A DNA stretch of 64,000 bases from Plotosus lineatus (taxonomy: Eukaryota; Chordata; Actinopteri; Siluriformes; Plotosidae), in assembly GCA_024760905.1 (NCBI GenBank), contig CM045734.1:38007064-38071063 (forward strand), in the 5' to 3' direction. Made by a program: the position numbers and the translations under genes. Shown here piece after piece: positions 35,285 to 47,493 of this stretch (position 1 is the stretch's first letter; the number at the start of each line of letters is the position of its first letter). The notes under the pieces were generated by a model, which was given only the letters and a program-made list of their open reading frames with translations, was not told the DNA's origin and did no database searches.

Positions 35285-35703
35285 CTTTATTTCCATAAAT
35301 ATGACTTTAATTTCATAATATTATGTGCTCTCTGCCCCTTCTTGCATACATCTCACAGACACCCATGACTGACTTGTGTTGCTATGACTGACACAAGGAG
35401 AAAGTAAAAAACAAAAAATATCATTCACAAAAAAAATATCATATCACTGACAAAAATATCATTCTACGCCTAGCCATCTTGTAGTTTTGCACAACTCAGG
35501 AGCCCTGAACATGCAGAATGAGGTTATTTTAGCAAAGAATATAAATTGCAAGAATATAAATATGAATTGCAGAGGATTGTTTATACATGTACTAGTAGAT
35601 AAAGGATAATCTGGAGTACACTATATGTAAGTCACAATAAGATTGGCCATATGGTGGGCAAATTACTATGGGGCAGGTATTAAATGTGTGAAGATAAAAT
35701 ATC
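35285..35703. other. Intronic sequence
   Basis: Starts with the end of the degenerate tactttat-type array, then AT-rich unassigned sequence. Confidence 0.5.
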
Positions 35704-35721
35704 AATTTCCTTCTGAAAATT

Positions 35722-36064
35722 TTCTTCCTTCCTTTCGGCTTTTTTCCCTTTCTCGGGAGTCGCCACAGCGAATCATCTGATTCGCACATTTTGATTTGGC
35801 AGAGGTTTTTATGTCGGATGCCCTTCCTGTCACAACCCTTTTTAGCAAGGGACAGAATCACGCTGACGGCTTTGCAGCTACTCTTTACGAAAGTCAGCAA
35901 TGGTTCTTTTACATGCCTCTCACCATAGACAGTGAGAGACATGGCCCGCCTTTGATAACCCAGTTAGCCGCACTGGGGGGACAGTGACAACCTTGTGGGG
36001 ACTCGAACCCACAACCTTTGGATCAGAGATCCAGCGCCCTATCCACTAGACCACCACTGCCCTT
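35722..36064 (-). mobile_element. RTE-tailed SINE, reversed
   Basis: Full body in reverse. Target duplication of 18 bp with one mismatch (aatttccttctgaaaatt at 35704-35721, aatttacttctgaaaatt at 36065-36082). Confidence 0.92.
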
Positions 36065-36306
36065 AATTTACTTCTGAAAATTATGACTTATAATTTGCAC
36101 AGTCTTTTTTTTTTTATCATTTAATCATTATTTAGCTCTTATTTCTGTGTTCACATTAAATATATTTTTTCATTGTATGTGAAGAGTTGTTTGAAGTTCT
36201 CATCATCTGTAATCATAGTTATTAAAAAAAACATCCTTGTTAACTGATGGAGGAACTTGCAGATTACTTTTCTGGGAAACTCTTTTTTTAGAATGCAATT
36301 TTGCAA

Positions 36307-36775
36307 TTGAGAGGAGGCAGTGGTGGCCTGGTGGTAAAGGGTGCTCGATCGCTGATCCTAAGGCTGGGGGTTCGAGTCCCACTCTCCACAAGGTTCTCAC
36401 TGTCCCCCCAGTGCAGCTAACTGGGTTATCAAAGGCCGGCCATGTCTCTCACTGTCCATGGTGAGAGGTTCATGTAGAAGAACCATTGCTGACTTTCGAC
36501 AAGAGTAGGCTGCATAGCCGTCACTGTGTTTCTGTCCGTTGCTAATAGGTTGTGTCAGGAAGGGCATCCGACGTAAAAATCTTTGTCAAATCAAACACTC
36601 GAATCAGATGATTTCATCAAGAGTAGGCTGCATTGCCGTCAGCATGTTTCTGCCCTGCAATGGCCTAGCGAGCTGTCCAGGGTGTACTCTGCCCTTGCCC
36701 AGAGTCAGCTGGGATGGGCACTAGCCTCTCCTTGGCCCTAATTAGATTAAGCGTTTCGGAAAATGCATGAATGAC
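36307..36775 (+). mobile_element. Chimeric SINE with a repeated spacer and switched tail (type B)
   Basis: Full head, spacer and most of the RTE-like tail to cgaatcagatgatttc (about 36615). It then restarts in the spacer (atcaagagtaggctgcattg) and continues into the 3' tail of the GGCGGCACGG SINE (gagctgtccagggtgtactc, ccctaattagattaagcg). Two junctions in one copy. Confidence 0.85.
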
Positions 36776-36787
36776 TCATGGTGACAA

Positions 36788-36898
36788 CTAGTGGTGAGCA
36801 AAGAAACACGACGATCAAATCCGCATTTTTTGACTGTAGGAGGAAACCGGAGCACTCACCTATTCCAGCATGGTGAGAACGTGCATCCCGCAACCAGA
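36788..36898 (-). mobile_element. GGCGGCACGG-type SINE fragment, reversed
   Basis: Contains the gactgtaggaggaaaccgga and catggtgagaacgtgcatcc blocks, the reverse complement of the SINE middle. Confidence 0.65.
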
Positions 36899-36902
36899 TA
36901 TA

Positions 36903-38726
36903 TATATATATATAAACCTTCCCGACCGAATAAGTACTCTGTCTGTACACTAATGTATCATGAACTAAAAGTTTAATAGAGGTAATTTTGCATGTAAAAT
37001 TCTGGCAATTATTTGAGAATACTATCATTGCATCACTTTGTGTCTTGGTCAGATGGAATCAGTGAGTATATAGCAGAACAAAGCACTGATTGATTTGGAT
37101 TTGTCATCCTGTGGCAGCTGTATCCTTTTCCTGCCAACCTCCCTCACGGTGCCAAACAGCCCCAAACTCACATGAGACGATCATTATAATTCCCAAACAC
37201 TTGAGCTTCTTTAACCATAAACACCCCCACCTCTTCCAGTAAAAATCCCTTGTTTTAATGAACTGGATTTTCTCCAATTGGAGGGTTACGTTGTGGAGCA
37301 GACACCTTATCTGTCAAATGAGATCAAAGTAGCTCATAGGATCAGAATTAAGCAAGCTCTACTGGTGCACCTAGCATTTAATCGGGTCCTAATTGGCTCA
37401 TGGGTAAATGGACCTGCTGTGCAGGTGTAAACAAGCTGCTGTACGGTGCATCCCCCAACAGAAGCAACTCTAAGGGGAAGAAAAAGGAGGTGTTATCTGG
37501 GCAGGATGATAAAATTATGGTAATAAATGCATAAATAGCAATGCGAGGAATGAATTTTGAAAGGCTGTTGGAATCTCATTTCTCAAGGTTTAAAGTGGGG
37601 GGAAAAAGAGCTTGCCAAAGCCATGAGACCTGGCATAAACACTGGGATACATCTGACAGATCTTATTGTCTTATCTATGAGGAATTTCTATTTGATGGTT
37701 CGTGAAGCATCAGCCAGCATACCATATTCAAGCCTCGACAATTGACTTGTCTTGTGACCAGTCGGCAGTCTTTCGAAACCCTCAAACGGCCAAACGGTCA
37801 CGTACATATTTCACTTTTGTAATGCAGCGTGTTATACCACACATTGCTGAAAATGCATTTGTATGTCGTAAATAAAAAATAGCCGAAAAAGCATAGGTAC
37901 ATGCCAAAACGTTCAGAAAATATTTGTTTAAAGACAACTTCGAAATATTAATCATCAGCGATGATGGCTCTTACCAAAATAAGATGCAAGATTTGCTACA
38001 AGTATAGCATACAAATTAGGGAAGTAGCTTTTCCAGATTTATTAATCAATACCTTGTGAATTATCACAATAATGTATAACGACAAAATAGGGTTACCGGT
38101 ATTAATGTTTGCAATTAGTTCACATTCCAGTTAAATCAATTAAAGGTTCAAGTTGGTGATACTGTTGTTTGACATTATGTTGATTGATGAAACTTTGCAC
38201 GTTGATGTAGTAAAAGTATTCCAGAAGTTTTATGAGAACACTGATGATTGAATGTTAAAATTTAATGTTTCAAAATAATTAGTTGTGTTGTCAATAATTT
38301 AATCCTTTAATATTAGAAAATTCAACACTACATAAGGTATTATACATACAGCACAAATCTAATTGATTCACTAACAGGTTTGTTTAATAATTTACTTGTA
38401 CTTCAGGGGACCATTTTGCACAACCTGTGGGTTACGCAACTCATTTTCTACTGAATGAACTTGGGTTACCAGAGTCATTTACCAGTGAACCATAAACTGC
38501 TACCCCAAATTTTTTTAATGTCAAGACCTGATATTAATAAATTTTGAAATGGACATTGGAGTATTTGTTAGTGTATTCTGCATGATTCAGGAGCTGGAGG
38601 TACATGATGGCCTCTGATGGTGGAATTTATAGCCTGCAGTTGATAGATAGCTATTGTAGACAGTACATTATGAAATCCAGTGGGACGTTGTGGTGCTTAA
38701 ATCTATTATTAATGGTCGTCAAGTTT

Positions 38727-38762
<36 letters not shown>

Positions 38763-39335
38763 TTCCCTTATTTACTTGTGCAGTTTTTTCATCCAAAGTG
38801 CAAAACTGTTTACTTATCCCAGAAGTCAGTCTCCCAGGATCATTTTCAGAAAGTAAATGGGTCCCTCCCAAAGCTCAGCTTAGACACAGCAATAAAGATG
38901 ATTTAGCAAAAGGCAAGCAAACATGTCCAAGGCTTTTGTGTCCATTTTGATGAGAACTGTTCAGGTAGACTGGCATCATTATTCTATTTTCCAAGCTTTC
39001 ATCACTTGCAGAAGACATTCTAGAGAAAACATGACCTGGCATGTAGCATCAAGGGTACGTTGTATATTTAACCTCTAGGTTTAACCTGGATACATATATC
39101 TAGTACAGTATATTGCACTGTAGTTTTCCAGCAGAAAAAATATTTTTCTATAATCAGTAAAAACAAAGCAAATATTCAGTTACAAACTCTCAAAGTAAAA
39201 TTTGCTTGTACATCTGGCTGTGATTGCTTCCATGTGAGTTAGGCTTTAGACCCACTGTGACTTCTCTGATGTTACAAAAGGGAAATTATACTGGTTTTCT
39301 TAATTCCTGACCCAATGATTCTTTACTTTTTTTAG
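36903..39335. other. Intronic sequence
   Basis: A T-run at about 38727-38758. No transposon or exon recognised. Confidence 0.5.
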
Positions 39336-39690
39336 GGCAGTGGTGGCCTAGTGGTATAGGGCGATGGATTGCTGATCCCAGGGTTGTGGGTTCGAGTCCC
39401 ACTCTCCACAAGGTTGTCACTCCCCCCACCCCAGTGCTGCTAACTGGGTTATCAAAGGCGGGCCATGTCTCTCACTGTCTATGGTGTGAGGTTCATGTAA
39501 AAGAACCATTGCTGACTTTTGTAAAGAGTAGCTGCAAAGCCGTCAGCGTGTTTCTGTCCCTTGCTAAAGGGTTGTGTCAGGAAGGGCATCCGACGTGAAA
39601 ACCTATGCCAAATCAAATGTGCGAATCAAATGATTCGCTGTGGCGACCCCTGAAAAAGGGAAAAGGCCAAAAAGGGAAAGAAGAAGAGTG
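39336..39690 (+). mobile_element. RTE-tailed SINE, full length, RTE-like terminus
   Basis: Head gggcagtggtggcctagtgg, full body, and a tail ending tggcgacccctgaaaaaggg and aaagaagaag, closer to the RTE terminus than copies ending in gacagacag. Confidence 0.9.
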
Positions 39691-42600
39691 CATGCATTAA
39701 GTGACTGCAGACAAAAATAGGCCATTAGTAATAAGCTACTGGGTTTTACATGCAAAAAAGAAATGGCTGTAAAGTAATGAAAGTCAAAGTCACCAAGATA
39801 AGTGTGTGGCTGGTTCTTACTAACTCATTTTTATAAAACACTTTTAGAAAATATTTATTTAATCAAACTGTACAAATTTTACCTGGTACCATTTTTGAAA
39901 CAATGGATTGATATACTGAATATTGACTTTGGCCTAGTTTATTTATTTGTTTTTACTCTAAAAGCTAGCTAAAGTTACTATATGCACTATAAAGGACAAA
40001 AGCAATTCCCTCCATAGTTGTTTCCCAGCAACAGGGAAAGTACAGTCAGTGGGCTTTGTACAACTATGCACAAGTCAATGCACTTTCTGACAGTAGTACT
40101 CCAGCTAGATTATAAAAACTAGAGAAGGGACAAAAAGCATAATAAATCAAAATACATGGACTTAATACCATAATTGATGGAGTTCTATGGCCTGGGTGTC
40201 AACAGACAAATAAATGACAGAATATATTTTTGAATGCATAAAAAAATAGACAAGAGATCATATGTTAGCATTCCAAAATTTTGACCTTGGTGGATAACAA
40301 CCTCTCGATTGAATAATTATCTGTATCATTTTTCATCTCATTTAATAATTGCTTAATATTTACCATTCTAAAATATGATTGATATTCTTTTATAATTTTT
40401 ACATATCATTGTTAACCTTTAATGTCAGAACTCTTTTTGCACTCTAATTTTCTGCTTTGCAGCTAGAAAATATGGGAAATAAAAGTAGTATAAAAAACGA
40501 ACAGGTTGATTTACATGTGGTGTTGTTGACTAGTGCTCCCATGAGGTGGCAAGGAAACTGTGAAAGGACCCAAGTGAGACATTCATGCCATGTGCATTGT
40601 ATGGCAAAGCCTTCTCATAGCAATGGATAGCATTTGTTCATACCCATTACATAGCCTAAGGCCCTGTAGTGCTCTGTAACTGTAAACAATGAAGGAACAG
40701 GCTTTTAACCCTCACCTCTGCAACATTTATCCAGACGAATGATCACACCGCTGAGACATTTCACTGACGGATTCCTCACATTTAAAGATTTAAAGACAGA
40801 GTGACAATATTTCCAAGAGAAGTGACACAACTGTATTTTATATATGACCCATCATTAATATTCAATTCTGTGTAACCTGTCGTTCATATAGCTATTTCTA
40901 TACGGACTCAAGAGGAAATTTGTTTTGTCCATGCAAAAATACCCATAAGCAAACTACTTCTGTGCTGATGGCATTTCATTTCAATTCAGTACGTTGTTGT
41001 CAGATTGGGGTGTGTGTGTGTGTGTGTGGTTTTCAGTGTCAGGTTATGTTATATAAAAACATCGCATGCATGAATCGCATCCAAGAATAAAATACTAGAA
41101 TATGCACCAAAGGCTCCTGTTGGCTCCCTGTTTTGATGCATTCAGTGGTGTCCTGGAGCAAGAGCTGATAAGATCTCTCGCAGCACAACTCTCTTCATTA
41201 TTGAATAATTCATCAAAGTAAATGTGTCAGATGAGGACCTGAACCAGCTCACTGTCTCGTTTTTCCAAGGACTAAGCAGATTTACTTGACTTGCCCAAAG
41301 ATATAGTGTTTCCTGATGCTTTGTGATCAGGAGGTATAGCAGACAGAATCCTGTCAGCAGGCATGGTGTTTTTATTCTTGGCAGAAAATTACGGATTTGA
41401 AACAGGCTAATGTGAAATTGATTACAGAATGATATTCTATCATGTTGGTGTATGTGTCCATTGAGTCTCTTGTTGGAGTGTACTGACTGCACCAGATGGA
41501 TCGTCAATAGACAAAATTTACATTATTAGTCTGGTTGTTTATCTGGCACCATAAATATGTTGTGTTTTATTTTTAGCTTTTTTTGTTGTTGTTACCCCGG
41601 CTGAAGTAGGAACAATTAAGTGCACAATTCCAACTAGGACAATGGAAAACCCAAGAAGTTTCGCATGATTGATTGCTAGTAGTTTTTACTTTTTTGATTT
41701 TGTGTACACTGAATATTAAAATGAAACAAAAGATTAGTCTTCCAAACTGTCCTGTCACACTTAAATATATGCATATTTTCATCATCTGGTGGTTTTTACT
41801 TTCAGTTTTATAGTTGCAACCTGCTAAAATCCATTTGATAATTTAAAATTACCTGTGTGAAAAGGTTGCTGTTTTGTTCTTTTGAAAAAGTGTCAAATAG
41901 AATAGGATGTAAATCTCCCAGTTCATAAAAGGCAAGTCACATGGCAATAATAAGAATATACAGATATTAAACTAACAAGTCAGATGTACACTTCTAAACT
42001 TCTGAATAAAATAAAATTAAGCAACATACAAACTATATGCACATGCTTTCAGATTGTAATCATACACATGAAAGAAAAGAATACTGTACCATGTATATTT
42101 ATATGCAAATCGACTCTGTATTACAAGGGAAACACAGCGTAATCATGTGACATTTCAATACCTTTCACATTCAATGCTCCCATCAGTGTGAGAACATATT
42201 GCTGTTTGTTTTTAAAATTTGTACATGGAAAAAAGGTTTGTGAAACAGTGCGGTTTAATAGAAACAGGCATAAACTATGCATGTAAGTAGATACCCCAAG
42301 GGTTGTCTAAGCAGGTGTGCACAAGTGCTGACCAGCACTGATAAGAGTGCTTTTTCATGAAGTAATTATAAACAATGTTAATTATAGTTTAAGTGGAGTT
42401 AAATGTTTAACATACACATAAAATGAGGACATACTGTATAATTGGCATATTTAATCAACTATCAGCAATTAAAAACAGGCTGTATTAGCCTTCTGACAGC
42501 ATGTCAGCCCAGTTCCAAATGAAGACTCACAAAGCATGATGGTTTGTGACAGCTCGCAGTTTCTCATTCATCGGAATCGCTCTGAAACACTGACAGTCGG

Positions 42601-42990
42601 TTAGATAATTTCTTCAGCCACATAACGATCTTGTAAAACTGCGCCTAGCAGATGTTTAGACTCGTCTTCTAGCCCGCCTACGGATGTTTAGTTCATGTCT
42701 ATCCAGCGACAACTTGGGGAAAGCAACATACGGACCCGCTGACTACGGAAGTGACACAAAAACTGAAAGAAGTTCATGATCTCATATACATAAAGAATTC
42801 TGCATGCATATGAATATTTTTATAGGATCATTACCAGAGAACTTTTGATAGCGCTGATTGTACAAGTTGTGTGAAGGAAGATTAGATTAGATTAGATTAG
42901 ATTCGACTTTATTTTCATTACATGTGTAAGTATGGGGTAACAAAATTCAGTTTAGCTTCCAATCAGAAGTGCAGAGAACAGAAAGTGCAA
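39691..42990. other. Intronic sequence
   Basis: The longest repeat-poor stretch in the window. Only a short GT run (41010-41028) and five GATTA units (about 42880-42903) stand out; no exon supported. Confidence 0.5.
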
Positions 42991-42995
42991 TATAT

Positions 42996-43041
<46 letters not shown>

Positions 43042-43076
43042 GTATGTATATATGTGTGTATATATGTATGTATGTA

Positions 43077-43127
<51 letters not shown>
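42991..43127. repeat. (TA)n/(TATG)n/(GT)n compound microsatellite
   Basis: Directly precedes the RTE 5' end. Confidence 0.95.
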
Positions 43128-43129
<2 letters not shown>

Positions 43130-46100
43130 AATGCAGCCGTGAGGGGGGGGCACAAACCAGTGTCTCTCACGCCGGTCCTAAGCCCGGATAAATGCAGAGG
43201 GTTGCGCTGGGAAGGGCATCCGGCGAAACAAATGCCAAATAAACTATGCGAATCACAAGAAAGAATGACATACCGGATCGGTCGAGGTCCGGTTAACAAC
43301 CATCGCCATCAGTGCCAGCCAACCAACAGGGTGCTGATGGAAATTGACTACTGTTGGTCGAAGACGCCGAAGAAGGAGAGGCGGGAGGCGTAACCAAGGT
43401 CTGCCAGAGAGAGAAGAGGAAAGGCATGAGTCTAGGACTGAAAGTAGGGACTTTGAATATTGGAACTATGACAGGAAAAGGTAGAGAGCTGGCTGACATG
43501 ATGCAGAGGAGGAAGGTGGACATACTGTGTGTTCAGGAGACCAGGTGGAAAGGTCGCAAGGCCAGAAGCATAGGAGGAGGGGGTAGGCTGTTTTATCACG
43601 GTGTGGATGGGAAGAGAAATGGAGTCGGAGTCATCTTGAAGGAGGAGGAGTTTGCCAGGAATGTTCTAGAAGTGAAAAGAGTGTCAGACAGAGTGATGAG
43701 TCTCAAGTTAGAAATTAAAGGTGTGATGGTCAATGTTGTTAGTGCTTATGCCCCACAGACAGGATGTGAGCGAGAAGAGAAGGAGAGATTCTGGAGGGAG
43801 TTAGATGAAGTGATGCAGAGTACCCCAGAGGTGAAAGAGTGGTCATTGGGGCAGACTTCAATGGACATGTTGGTGCAGGAAACAGAGGGGACGAGGAAGT
43901 GATGGGTAGGTTTGGTATCCAGGACAGGAACTAGAAGGACAGATGTTGGTAGATTTTGCAAAAGGATGGAAATGGCTGTGGTGAATACTTTCTTCCAGAA
44001 GAGAGAGGAGCATAGGTGACTTATAAAAGCCGGAGGTAGGAGCACACAGGTAGACTACATCTTGTGCAGGCGATGTAATTTAAAGGAAGTCAGTGACTGC
44101 AAAGTAGTAGCGGTGAGAGTGTTGCCAAACAGCATAGGATGGTGGTGTGCAGGATGATGCTGATGGTGAGGAAGGTGAAGAAGGCAAAGGCAGAGCAGAA
44201 GACAAAGTGGTGGAAGTTGAAAAAGGAAGAGGTCGGGTTGTCTTCAAGGAGGAGTTGAAACAGGCTTTGGGTGGTCAGGAAGTGCTTCCAGATGACTGGA
44301 CAACTACAGCGAATGTGATCAGGAGACAGGAAGGAGAATATTTGGTGTGTCATCTGGAAGAAAAGTAGATAAGGAGACTTGGTGGTGGAATGAGGAAGTG
44401 CAGGAGTGTGTACAAAGGAAGAGATTAGCTAAGAAGAAGTGGGACATTGAGAAAACCGAAGAGAGAAAACAGGAGTACAGGAGACACAGCGTAAGGCAAA
44501 GGTAGCAGTGTCAAAGGCCAAACAGAGTGCTTGATGACTTGTATGCTCGGCTGGAAAGTAAGGAGGGAGAAAATGATTTATACAGGTTGGCACAGCAGAG
44601 AAATAGAGATGGGAAGGACGTGCAGCAAGTTAGATTGATAAAGGACAGAGAGGGAAATGTATTGACTGATGACAGAAGTGTGCTGGGAAGATGGAAAGAG
44701 TACTTTGAAGAGCTGATGAATGAGGAAAATGAGAGAGAAAAAAGAGTAGAAGAGGTGACTGTTGAGGACCAGGAAGTAGCAAAGATTAGTAAGGGTGAAG
44801 TGAGGAGGGCATTGAAGAGGATGAAGAATGGAAAGGCAGTTGGTCCTGATGACATACCGTGGAGGTATGGAAGTGTCTAGGAGAGGTAGCAGTAGATTTT
44901 CTGACAAGAACATTTAACAAGGTCTTAGAGAGTGAGAGGATGCCAGAGGAATGGAGGAGAAGTGTGCTTGGTGCCCATTTTTAAGAACAAGGAGACGCGG
45001 CAGAGTTGTGGCAACTACAGAGGGATAAAGATGAAGAGCCATACGATCAAGTTATGGCAAAGAATAGTGGAAGCTAGACTAAGGGCAGAAGTCAGCATTT
45101 GTGAACAACAGCTTGGTTTCATGCCCAGAAAGAGCACCACAGATGCAGTGTTTGCCTTGAGGATGTTAATGGAGAAGTACAGAGAAGGTCAGACGGAGCT
45201 GCATTGTGCCTTTGTGGATCTGGAGAAAGCATATGACAGGGTGCCGAGAGAAGAACTGTGGTATTGCATGAGGAAGTCTGGAGTGGCAGAGAAGTATGTT
45301 AGAGTGGTGCAGGACATGTATGAGAGATGTAAGACAGTGGTGAGGTGTGCTGTCGGTGTGACAGAAGAGTTCAAGGTGGAGGTGGGACTGCATCAAGGGT
45401 CAGCTCAGCCCCTTCTTGTTCGCTATGGTGATGGACAGGCTGACAGACGAGGTTAGACAAGATTCCCCATGGACTATGATGTTTGCAGATGACATTGTAA
45501 TCTGTAGTGAGAGCAGAGAACAAGTGCAGGAAAATCTAGGAGAGGTGGAGGTATGCCCTGGAAAGGAGGGGAATGAAGATTAGCCTCAGTAAGACAGAGT
45601 ACATGTGCATGAATGCCAAGGACCAAAGAGGAACGGTGAGATTACAGGGAGCAGAGATAAGAAAGGTGGAGGATTTTAAGTACTTAGGCTCAACAATCCA
45701 GAGCAATGGCGAGTGTGGAAAAGAGGTCAAGAAGCGTGCAGCAGGCAGGTTGGAAATGGTTGGAGAAAAGTGTCTGGTGTGATGTGTGATAGGAGGGTAT
45801 CGGCAAAAATGAAAGGAAAAGTGTACAAACGGTGTTGAGGCCAACGATGCTGTATGGGTTAGAAACAGTGGCCCTGGGGAAAAGACAGGAGGCAGAGTTG
45901 GAGGTAGCAGAGATGAAAATGTTGAGGTTCTCTTTGGGAGTAACGAGGATGGATAGGATTAGGAATGAGTATGGCAGAGGGACAGCACATGTAAGACGCT
46001 TTGGAGACAAAGTCAGAGAGGCTAGATTGAGATGGTTTGGACATGTACAGAGGAGGGATAGTGAGTATATTGGTAATAGGATGCTGAGGCTGGAACTACC

Positions 46101-46275
46101 AGGCAAAAGGCCTAGAGGAAGACCAAAGAGACGATTCATGGATGTGGTAAAGGAGGACATGAAGGTCGTTGGTGTAAGAGAAGAAGATGCAAAGGATAGG
46201 GTGAGATGGAGGCAGATGATTCGCTGTGGCAACCCCTGAAGGGAAAAGCCGAAGGAAAAGAAGAAGAAGAAGAAG
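43128..46275 (+). mobile_element. RTE-clade LINE, near full length, inactivated
   Basis: 5'UTR with gggggggcacaaaccagtgt, gggaagggcatccggcgaaa and atgcgaatcacaag. The coding part starts near 43425 with an AP-like endonuclease (VGTLNIGTMTGKGRELADMM, VQETRWKG, VVSAYAPQTG), then a linker and RT ([69 protein letters not shown]) and the [12 protein letters not shown] tail. Stops and frame changes near 43900, 44370, 44878, 45410 and 45785 show it cannot make a protein. It ends in gccgaaggaaaagaagaag plus extra GAA units. The single-ORF layout with endonuclease then RT fits the RTE clade; such ORFs are often mis-annotated as craniofacial development protein 2. Confidence 0.93.
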
Positions 46276-46280
46276 AAGAA

Positions 46281-46349
<69 letters not shown>
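46276..46349. repeat. (GAA)n, (GT)n, (TA)n run between two RTE tails
   Basis: The microsatellite is bounded by RTE 3' ends in opposite orientation. Confidence 0.95.
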
Positions 46350-46353
<4 letters not shown>

Positions 46354-46680
46354 CCTTTTCCTTTCGGCTTTTCCCTTCAGGGGTCACCAGAGCGAATCAT
46401 CTGCCTCCATCTCACCCTATCCTCTGCATGTTCTACTCTTACTCCAACTACCTTCATGTCCTCCTTCACCACATCCATAAATCTTCTCTTTGGTCTATTT
46501 CTAGGCCTTCTGCCTGGTAGGTCCAACCTCAGCATCCTACTACCAATATACGCACCATCCCTCCGCTGTACATGTCCAAACCACCTCAATCTAGCCTCTC
46601 TGACTTTGTCTCCAAAACTTCTTACATGTGCTGTCCCTCTGATGTACTCATTCCTGATTCTATCCATCCTTGTTCTAGAA
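46350..46680 (-). mobile_element. RTE LINE, 5'-truncated 3' end, reversed
   Basis: The reverse complement encodes [17 protein letters not shown] and [20 protein letters not shown] and ends gggaaaagccgaaaggaaaa. Its truncated end abuts the P5 element. Confidence 0.92.
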
Positions 46681-46908
46681 GTGGCTTCGTAACCTGGATT
46701 TTTCACAAGTTGAACCGCGTGATTCATTCCAAGTCCCCCAATACTACCCCTAAACCCTTTAAAAATGATAAAAGTATACCTTTTAAGGCCTCCTTCTGCT
46801 TCAGTATTGTACCAATGGTAGACGGGTTTGGCCATATTCCTTTGTGATATCACTCAACTGCATGTCATGAGCCCACTTCTTCTTTTCACTTGCACCGGGA
46901 ATCACACA

Positions 46909-46950
<42 letters not shown>

Positions 46951-47491
46951 CGTGTGCATGTGCGTGTACGTGCGCGTTGACCATGTCTTCTTTGCAGAGT
47001 TATAATTTTACAAATGTTTATGCAAGGTTAAAAGCTTGAGCCAAAAAATAAAGTTGCAATGAGCACACTCGAAAAACTCACAAAACAACAGTAACTCTGT
47101 CCTTTACACAAAAAACATCATGGGTATTATGGAGATGCAGCTCGATAATAGCCAATGGGAGGGAGCAGCGTCATCCCTCATAGCCAATGGTAGGCCAGCA
47201 GGGCGGGATGTTGGGAGATAGCCAATGGGAGGAAAGTGGGGCGGGCTGTTGAGAGATAGCCAATGGGAGGCCAGCGGTGCGGGATGTTGGGAGATAGCCA
47301 ATAGGAGGCCAGTGGGGCGGGATGTTGGAAGATAGCCAATGGTACAGCAACTCGCGCATTGTTTGAATTTTTGAGATGGCGCTTTCATAACATGAACTTG
47401 TTTCGTATCCAATTACAAAAATTTTAGGAAAATGCGTTTCGTAACCTGGATTTTTCTTTTGTTGAGACTTTCATAAGGTGAGGTACCACTG
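46681..47491. mobile_element. P5 element, a P1 relative missing its left terminus
   Basis: Right terminus cataaggtgaggtaccactg then TA. The interior shares aaaccctttaaaaatgataa and the CCAAT region with P1. A GT run (46912-46948) and a tandem array (47150-47345) lie inside. The left end is cut by the RTE fragment. Confidence 0.7.
47150..47345. repeat. CCAAT/GC-box minisatellite
   Basis: About five units of roughly 38-40 bases, each with agccaatgggagg-like and gggcgggatgttggga-like motifs. These resemble CCAAT and GC boxes; a single version occurs in the P1 elements. Confidence 0.8.
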
Positions 47492-47493
47492 TA

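Noticed and set aside
43354..43902. Host gene related to craniofacial development protein 2
   Set aside because: The frame is the endonuclease domain of an RTE retrotransposon; the RT domain follows and the element has RTE ends.
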